Shown in pieces: positions 31,860-36,841 of a DNA stretch of 36,841 nucleotides. The notes under the pieces are model-generated. The model was given only the letters and a program-made list of their open reading frames with translations, ran no database searches and was not told where the DNA came from. Location of the stretch: contig JANWVZ010000018.1 of the NCBI GenBank assembly GCA_025056555.1, forward strand, positions 1 to 36,841, read 5' to 3'. The first letter of the stretch is position 1. Every line of letters starts with the position of its first letter. The translations under genes were made by a program, and so were the position numbers. This DNA is from Gemmatales bacterium. GTDB taxonomy: Bacteria; Planctomycetota; Planctomycetia; Gemmatales; HRBIN36.

Positions 31860-33071
31860 ATGGACATTTACCATATCACAGTCTATCTGGTGCGACTGCC
31901 TCTGAAGCGCACGGTACGTCATGCCTCGTACAGTCGCACGGTATCTGAGCACATCGTGGTGCGGGTAGAGCTGGACGATGGAACTGTCGGGTATGGTGAG
32001 GGCGCACCGCGTGAATACGTCACCGGCGAAAGCGTAGCCGACGCTCCGCGATGGTTTCAAAACCGCAAGCTGCATCGTTTCTTATCGTTTCTGCGACCCC
32101 GTTCCTTTGCGGAGGCAGTGGAAGCGATTGCCGAATTGCCCTGGGAATATCCCGCGGACGATGAGCGGCAGTGTCGAGGCAACGCGGCACGATGTGCGCT
32201 GGAATTGGCGTTGTTGGATGCGTATGGGCGTTACTTCCGCCAGCCCTTGTCCCGCGCCACCGCCGTGATTACGCCGGAGCTGTACCAGCCTCGGTCCGAA
32301 GTTCGATATAGCGGCGTGATAACAGGTGCAGATGGTTGGAAATTGAAAGCTGCTGCGCTGGCGATGCGGGCCTATGGTTTTCGGGACGTCAAGGTAAAAG
32401 TCGGAATGGCAGGAGCCAATGATGGAGCGCGGCTGCGGACGGTTCGTCGCTGGTGCGGTTGGGGGGTAGGACTGCGGGTAGACGCGAATGAAGCTTGGTC
32501 GCCCACGGAAGTTTTGCCACGTCTGGCGGAACTGCAACCGTTTGGCCTGTTAGCCGTGGAACAGCCCGTGCGTCATGCTGACCGGGCGGTACTGCGAAAA
32601 GTGCGTCAGGAGTTGCGCCTGCCTATCATGCTGGATGAATCGTTATGCAGTTTCACCGACGCGAAAAGAGCCGTTGCCGAGGAAACCTGCGATCTATTCA
32701 ACCTGCGGCTGTCGAAGTGCGGGGGATTTATTCCGACGCTGCTGCTGGCGCGGTTTGCACGACAACACGGCCTGGGTTATCAGCTGGGGTGCCAGGTAGG
32801 CGAAAGTGCCATTCTTTCGGCCGCGGGCAGACATTTTGCGTGCTCAGTAGCTGGTGTCCGCTGGTGCGAGGGATCGTATGATCGGTTTCTTCTCCGCGAC
32901 AATCTAAGTCGCGTCAATCTGACCTTTGGTTGGGGCGGTTGGGCCCCCGCTCTCCAAGGCGCAGGCTTAGGCATTGCCGTCAGCAGCGACTCGCTGCGAC
33001 GCCTTTCCATTCGCCAGGAGGAAATCTTTGACATCGTCCAGTCCGCAGCTTTTGATCTGGAGCGCCAGTGA
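31860..33071 (+). CDS. Enolase-superfamily epimerase/cycloisomerase (MR/MLE type)
   Basis: A 403-aa protein of the muconate-lactonizing subgroup, which includes L-Ala-D/L-Glu dipeptide epimerases. The lysine pair is KVKVG (Lys178, Lys180), the metal ligands are Asp208 (RVDANEAW), Glu234 (AVEQPV) and Asp259 (MLDES), and Lys286 in LRLSKCGG is the second acid/base. The N-terminal capping domain starts MDIYHITVYLVRLPLKR, the usual family start. All catalytic residues are present, so it should be active. The substrate is not decided by sequence; a muropeptide dipeptide is one guess. Its 3' end overlaps the hydrolase gene by 44 nt, suggesting coupled translation and a shared pathway. Confidence 0.93.
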   Translation: MDIYHITVYLVRLPLKRTVRHASYSRTVSEHIVVRVELDDGTVGYGEGAPREYVTGESVADAPRWFQNRKLHRFLSFLRPRSFAEAVEAIAELPWEYPADDERQCRGNAARCALELALLDAYGRYFRQPLSRATAVITPELYQPRSEVRYSGVITGADGWKLKAAALAMRAYGFRDVKVKVGMAGANDGARLRTVRRWCGWGVGLRVDANEAWSPTEVLPRLAELQPFGLLAVEQPVRHADRAVLRKVRQELRLPIMLDESLCSFTDAKRAVAEETCDLFNLRLSKCGGFIPTLLLARFARQHGLGYQLGCQVGESAILSAAGRHFACSVAGVRWCEGSYDRFLLRDNLSRVNLTFGWGGWAPALQGAGLGIAVSSDSLRRLSIRQEEIFDIVQSAAFDLERQ

Positions 33072-33957
33072 CGGCTACAAGGGCTACTATCGGCTGTGGC
33101 TGCCCAGCCGGCCGGCCTTGGCCAATGTGGTCTGTCTGCATGGCATTCAGAGTCATAGCGGCTGGTACGACTATTCCAGTGCGCGCCTGTGTGAGGCCGG
33201 GTACATAGTTTGGTTTCCGGATCGCCGTGGCTCGGGCAGGAATTGGGAGCAACGGGGCGATTGTCCGAGTTATCGGCGTTTATTAGCCGATGTGGCAGAG
33301 ATTATCGCCAGTATTCGGGCAGGGATGTATGCAGCAAGAATTCCGGGACGCGGCCCTGGTGTGGATTTGCCGGTCATTCTGCTGGCCGGTTCTTGGGGAG
33401 CAAAACTCGCCGTGGCCTGTTGCCGCGCCTTTCCGGGGTGTGCCGATGCATTGATCCTTTGGTCTCCGGGGTTTTTTCCCCAGGTGAGACTGTCCTGGCG
33501 CGACCGCTGGCGCGTGTTGCTGGCGCGGTTGCTGGAGCCCCGTCGTCTATTCCCCATCCCTCTCAACGATCCGAACCTGTTTACCGCCAATCCGGAGCGT
33601 ATCCGCTTCATCGAGGAAGATGAGCTAGCCTTGCGGCAAGCGACGGCCCGCTTCCTGGTGGAAAGCCGACGCCTGGATTGGTATGTGCGGGGCGCCGCTA
33701 AACATGTTACCTGCCCGGTGTTGCTGCTCCTGGCCGGTAAAGACCGCATCATAGATAACCAGAAGACCAGACAGTTTTTTGAGCGTTTCGCTTCGTCACA
33801 CAAAACGGTCCAGGAGTATCCCGACGCCCATCATACCCTGGAATTCGAGAAAGAACCGGATTTCTTTCTGCAGGACATTCTGGACTGGTTGGCGCAGATT
33901 CAACCGCGGCTGCAGCGGCGCGAGTCATCTTTTCAGCCGGCATGGCCCGCCTTATAA
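33028..33957 (+). CDS. Cytoplasmic alpha/beta-hydrolase (monoacylglycerol-lipase-like), TTG start
   Basis: A 309-aa hydrolase. The best start is TTG at 33028: AGGAGG lies six bases upstream, inside the end of the epimerase gene, and the resulting protein begins MTSSSPQLLIWSASDGY, the normal start of this family. Motifs are VVCLHGIQSHSGWY (oxyanion region), FPDRRGSG, the nucleophile elbow LAGSWGAK (Ser122, with Ala in place of the usual first Gly), LLAGKDRIID (acid) and DAHHTLEFE (histidine). There is no signal peptide. The epimerase overlap points to a joint operon. Substrates of such hydrolases range from acylglycerols to small esters or amides. Confidence 0.9.
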   Translation: MTSSSPQLLIWSASDGYKGYYRLWLPSRPALANVVCLHGIQSHSGWYDYSSARLCEAGYIVWFPDRRGSGRNWEQRGDCPSYRRLLADVAEIIASIRAGMYAARIPGRGPGVDLPVILLAGSWGAKLAVACCRAFPGCADALILWSPGFFPQVRLSWRDRWRVLLARLLEPRRLFPIPLNDPNLFTANPERIRFIEEDELALRQATARFLVESRRLDWYVRGAAKHVTCPVLLLLAGKDRIIDNQKTRQFFERFASSHKTVQEYPDAHHTLEFEKEPDFFLQDILDWLAQIQPRLQRRESSFQPAWPAL

Positions 33958-34026
33958 TTCGTTGCATTCTATCCGCAATGGGCAGAGCTGGTGTGCCCAC
34001 ACGAGTTGCCAAAACGGAGGGAAACA

Positions 34027-34593
34027 GTGGCTATTGAATTCAATGAAGTACGGAAAGGGATGGTGATTGTCGGGGACGATAACCAGCTGTACCATGTCCT
34101 CGACAGAAACCTCAATACGCCCGGTAACTGGCGGGCCATGTTGACACTGAAACTGCGCAATCTCAAGACGGGCACGATTATCGAAAAACGTGTTCGCCCG
34201 GACGATAAGGTAGAAACGGCTTTTCTCGACAAACGGGAGATGGAATACATTTATCAGGACACCAGTGGCTACGTCTTCATGGATTTGGAAACGTATGATC
34301 AGGTAACGTTAGCGCCTGACCTGGTGGGCGAGTTGATGCAGTACATGAAACCGAATACTCGTGCTATGGTGATTTTTTTCGAGGGGAAACCGATCAGCGT
34401 TGAGCTGCCGGCTACCGTGGAACTGGAAGTTGTCGAGACCGAGCCGATGCTCAAGGGAGCCACAGCCGCTGCCCAGTATAAACCGGCCATCCTGGAGACG
34501 GGACTGCGCGTCCTGGTGCCGCCGTTCGTGAACGTCGGCGAAAAAATCAAAGTTGATACCCGCACGGGCGAGTACCTGGAGCGCGTGAAATAA
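34027..34593 (+). CDS. efp: Elongation factor P with Asn at the tip position
   Basis: A 188-aa translation factor that relieves ribosome stalling at polyproline. GTG at 34027 is chosen: GGAGGG sits five bases upstream and the protein then begins (M)AIEFNEVRKGM, as in other EF-Ps. The three beta-domains are complete, ending TRTGEYLERVK. The tip loop of domain I reads NTPGNWRAM, putting Asn34 where Escherichia coli EF-P has Lys34, the residue modified by EpmA/EpmB, and where EarP-dependent EF-Ps have Arg. Neither modification is possible at this residue. No modification gene is adjacent. The proline-rich barrel protein nearby is a plausible client. Confidence 0.95.
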   Translation: MAIEFNEVRKGMVIVGDDNQLYHVLDRNLNTPGNWRAMLTLKLRNLKTGTIIEKRVRPDDKVETAFLDKREMEYIYQDTSGYVFMDLETYDQVTLAPDLVGELMQYMKPNTRAMVIFFEGKPISVELPATVELEVVETEPMLKGATAAAQYKPAILETGLRVLVPPFVNVGEKIKVDTRTGEYLERVK

Positions 34594-34609
34594 ACCGCTA
34601 CCCAGTTCG

Positions 34610-34654
34610 CTTCCGTTCACCGCCAGCCACGGAAGTAACCTCGTTAGCGTGAGG
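34610..34654. terminator. Double hairpin after efp, possible bidirectional terminator
   Basis: CTTCCGT (34610-34616) pairs with ACGGAAG (34629-34635) across a 12-nt loop. CCTC/GAGG with an inner palindrome follows at 34639-34654 (CCTCGTTAGCGTGAGG). It lies just after the efp stop and before the convergent methyltransferase end. No strong T-run is present, so termination is uncertain. Confidence 0.4.
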
Positions 34655-34808
34655 CAGACGTCTTAGGCTCCGCAGCGACAAAGCTGTTTCTCCACGTTCG
34701 CTCGGAAACCATCGTGCAGAGCAGGGCGTCCGAAAGGGTCGAGCGCCAATGACGGGCCCTGGTTCTTGATCCCGATGGGTGGATTCCATCGTGGAACCCG
34801 GTGCCCGG

Positions 34809-35702
34809 CTAGGCAGCCCGGCGTAATTGGTGGAAACGGAATTGGGAACCGGCCACATACTGCGCGTTGATTTCCATACTAATCCACCGCCGACCCAGCA
34901 ATTCCGCAGCGTAGCCCGTGACGTTACTGCCAGCAAACGGATCCAGCACGAGTTGACCGGGCTCGGTCAGGAAACGAATAAAAAACTGGGGCAGTTCCAA
35001 GGGAAAACGCGCGGGGTGAATGGGCAGCCGAGCTTGGCGGCAAGCATCCAGATAGGGGTCTCGCGAACGGGTGTTGGGCAGGATGAGAATGTTCGGGGGA
35101 ATCGCCCCACCATTGTCGCGACGAAAATGGGCCGAAATGGCATGCTGGGAGGGACGGAGTTTTGGTTGATAGCCGTCTCGCAGTAGCCGTTGCATGGAAT
35201 CACTGTACGGACGTAATACGCGGCGATTGTCCGCCTGGGGGTGGGGCGTCTTGCTGAACCACCAGACGAAATGAACGGCATCCTTGAGGCGATTGCGGCG
35301 AACGGTGACCCATTCCGCCGGCGTAGGTAAACGCGAGGGATTGTACCAGTAACACTCCTGCGCCAGGCAAAAGCGATCCGCCAGACGCAGGACTAACCGA
35401 TACGGCAAGAGGGAGCGCGTGGGCTGCCCACGGTTCCACGCACCACTCATTTCCAGGACGAAGCTGCCGTCAGGGGCCAAGACCCGCCAGATTTCCTCGG
35501 CGAAAGGCATAAACCAGTCGAGGTACCTTTCCGGGTCAGCATTGCCGTAAGACTTGCGCCGTCTCAGCGGGAACGGGGGAGAGGTGACCACCAGGGCCAC
35601 GGCCTCGTTCGCGAGGTGCTTCATCAATTCCAGGCTGTCGCCGACATACGCCGCTCCTAATTCGGTCTGGTAAGCAGGCGTGTATCCCGGCAGCACCTCC
35701 AT
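34809..35702 (-). CDS. DNA methyltransferase, beta-class (N4-cytosine or N6-adenine)
   Basis: A 297-aa SAM-dependent DNA methyltransferase. The catalytic motif TSPPF (residues 40-44) precedes the SAM-binding motif DPFAGSNVTGYAAE near the C-terminus, the order of the beta class. The TSPP(Y/F) form is most common in N4-cytosine enzymes. Between them lies a variable region that probably recognises the DNA target. ATG at 35702 is chosen by analogy, with the family start shortly before ELGAAYVGDSLELM. The frame is open to a TTG at 35831, so a longer protein is possible. It lies next to an Eco57I-like gene, so the pair probably forms part of a restriction-modification or methylation locus. Confidence 0.9.
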   Translation of the reverse strand: MEVLPGYTPAYQTELGAAYVGDSLELMKHLANEAVALVVTSPPFPLRRRKSYGNADPERYLDWFMPFAEEIWRVLAPDGSFVLEMSGAWNRGQPTRSLLPYRLVLRLADRFCLAQECYWYNPSRLPTPAEWVTVRRNRLKDAVHFVWWFSKTPHPQADNRRVLRPYSDSMQRLLRDGYQPKLRPSQHAISAHFRRDNGGAIPPNILILPNTRSRDPYLDACRQARLPIHPARFPLELPQFFIRFLTEPGQLVLDPFAGSNVTGYAAELLGRRWISMEINAQYVAGSQFRFHQLRRAA

Positions 35703-36166
35703 GCCTCCCGTTTCGATGTCTTGGGGCACTCCCCCGCAGATAATCCGCCTCTGGCACTCTGGAACCGCGTTCTCGTTTTGTATGCCGACTCTGTAGTGCC
35801 ATGCCAAATCTCTCCTGGCTCGCAAGGTCAATTGACTGAACTGGCTTGGTCATGATGCTCGCCAGGCGCGCCTTGTGGAAACAACCTCGGCGCCCTAGAC
35901 AGTAATAGTCCTCGTTGATGACTTACGAGCCGTCTGGACCCTCTCTGGGAAAAAACTCCCGGCGCCCCAGACGGTCGGGCCGCTTCGGTACACTTACCCA
36001 GTTGACCGGGCAAGATGCTTACCAGCCGGGATTTCCCAGTTCATTTACTTCACCAGCGAGGTGGCTCCAGGAGCAGCTTCCAGACAAAGCGCCAACCAAA
36101 AGAATCCACCTGGTACACTTGCTTGACCAACGAAGTGGCGTCAGCTTGTTGCCGCCATACGGTTCG
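35703..36166. other. Intergenic region with diverged short repeats and a nested hairpin
   Basis: No gene is supported. CGGCGCCC(T/C)AGAC occurs at 35888-35900 and 35960-35972. CTT(C/G)ACCA(G/A)CGA(G/A)GTGGC occurs at 36048-36065 and 36122-36139. CCGTCTGG (35930-35937) is complementary to CCAGACGG (35967-35974) and encloses a GGGA/TCCC stem, so a nested hairpin can form between the two modification genes. The repeat periods are 72 and 74 nt. Confidence 0.5.
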
Positions 36167-36841
36167 TCAACCCTCGCTCTCCCGCAAACTTTGTTCGATT
36201 TCCGCTAACTCAGCACTCGTCAATCCCAATAAGCGAGCTGCTTGTTGGTTGATTTGTGCCTCGATTTTGCGGAGGCGCTTTTCGTCGCCGACTTGGGCGG
36301 CGCGGTGCGCTTTCACAGAGAGTTTTGCTAAGCGCCGGTGCGTCGGATTCTTCGCATTGTAGCGCGGAATACGAATATGCTCCAGGAGATGCATCGAACC
36401 CATACTCTTACCACCTTCCTGGCTATAGGAAATTGCCGCAAACTGGAACGGAGAGGAGTTCACCAGTGCTGCTAAATAATGGGCCTCAGACTTAGCTCTG
36501 CATTCGACTAAAGTAACTGTCTCTTGAGGAACAACTGGCCGGTTATTTTGATGACCAGCTACGGCAGCTTGAATTTGAGCCAAACGGGTCCATACCACTT
36601 TCCACGGGGCGAACGTGTACTCGCCGACACCGAACATGGTGTAAAAGGGAGCGCCTTTTTTCAGCATGTCGGAAACCCCCCGCGACGAACGTTTGCGTAA
36701 CACGCTTTCGAAGCGCTGGAGGTAGGCAAGAGTCCGCGGATATTGGCGTTGCAGGGTATTCTGGTCTAAACCTCGGCGCGTGACGGGGTCTTGCACCATA
36801 AGGATGTAAGCAGAAGGTTCAGCCCGCCAGCGCTGTACGTC
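36167..36841 (-). CDS. C-terminal part of an Eco57I/type IIG-like restriction-modification protein (partial)
   Basis: The frame is open from the window edge (36841) to the stop at 36167; 224 residues are visible and the gene starts beyond the window. The segment with GVGEYTFAPWKVVWTRLA, followed by YLAALVNSSPFQFAAISYS, is typical of the C-terminal target-recognition region of Eco57I-like N6-adenine methylase/endonuclease fusions and related PglX-like proteins. The methylase and nuclease domains would lie upstream and cannot be judged. The tail is basic and helical. An ATG at 36799 should not be used as the start, because the upstream codons (DVQRWRAEPSAYIL) continue the family sequence. Confidence 0.82.
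   Translation of the reverse strand, partial: DVQRWRAEPSAYILMVQDPVTRRGLDQNTLQRQYPRTLAYLQRFESVLRKRSSRGVSDMLKKGAPFYTMFGVGEYTFAPWKVVWTRLAQIQAAVAGHQNNRPVVPQETVTLVECRAKSEAHYLAALVNSSPFQFAAISYSQEGGKSMGSMHLLEHIRIPRYNAKNPTHRRLAKLSVKAHRAAQVGDEKRLRKIEAQINQQAARLLGLTSAELAEIEQSLRESEG

Noticed and set aside
35703-35831. Extended N-terminus of the methyltransferase from the TTG at 35831
   Set aside because: The extension has no family-like sequence; kept as an alternative only.

Overview
The window looks like chromosomal DNA of a planctomycete (Planctomycetota, probably the Gemmatales/Gemmataceae side). The reasons are a proline-rich Lpg1974/BBP7-type outer-membrane barrel protein, ABC-2 permeases with large extracytoplasmic inserts, an FNFGGG-repeat protein, moderately GC-rich DNA, and a compact layout with many minus-strand operons. 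The assignment rests on protein style only; no rRNA or tRNA gene was seen.

Layout. 1-5 kb: the tail of a glycine-rich repeat protein, a TetR-type regulator, pgk and gap (minus strand), then a divergent malate dehydrogenase. 5.1-10.2 kb: a three-gene operon of ABC ATPase, ABC-2 permease and a large anchored protein of unknown function. 10.6-18.3 kb: the centrepiece, a nine-gene, tightly overlapping type III-D CRISPR-Cas effector operon. Its order is cas10, cas7, csx10, csm2, cas7, cas7, csx19-like, cas7, and a small unrecognised gene. Cas10 has an intact GGDD cyclase motif and a zinc ribbon but no HD nuclease domain. No cas1, cas2, cas6, CARF-domain effector or clear CRISPR array lies in the window, so the complex must depend on crRNA and effectors made elsewhere.

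19-23.6 kb: an ACT-domain protein, nrdR with an overlapping ATP-cone/NrdD-like protein, a 2Fe-2S ferredoxin and an ABC ATPase. 23.6-29.9 kb: a fused two-domain iron-type permease, a metallopeptidase-like protein, a secreted alpha/beta hydrolase and a divergent enolase that lacks two active-site residues. 30-34.6 kb: the outer-membrane barrel protein, an enolase-superfamily epimerase translationally coupled to a TTG-started hydrolase, and an EF-P with Asn at the tip position 34. 34.8 kb to the end: a beta-class DNA methyltransferase and the C-terminal part of an Eco57I/type IIG-like restriction-modification protein.

Three separate intergenic regions hold two-copy direct repeats, all with a spacing of 72-74 nt. 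One pair (27187-27297) is an exact 37-nt repeat with a 37-nt gap, the dimensions of a minimal CRISPR array. It may be a relict array or a planctomycete intergenic repeat; the sequence alone does not decide.
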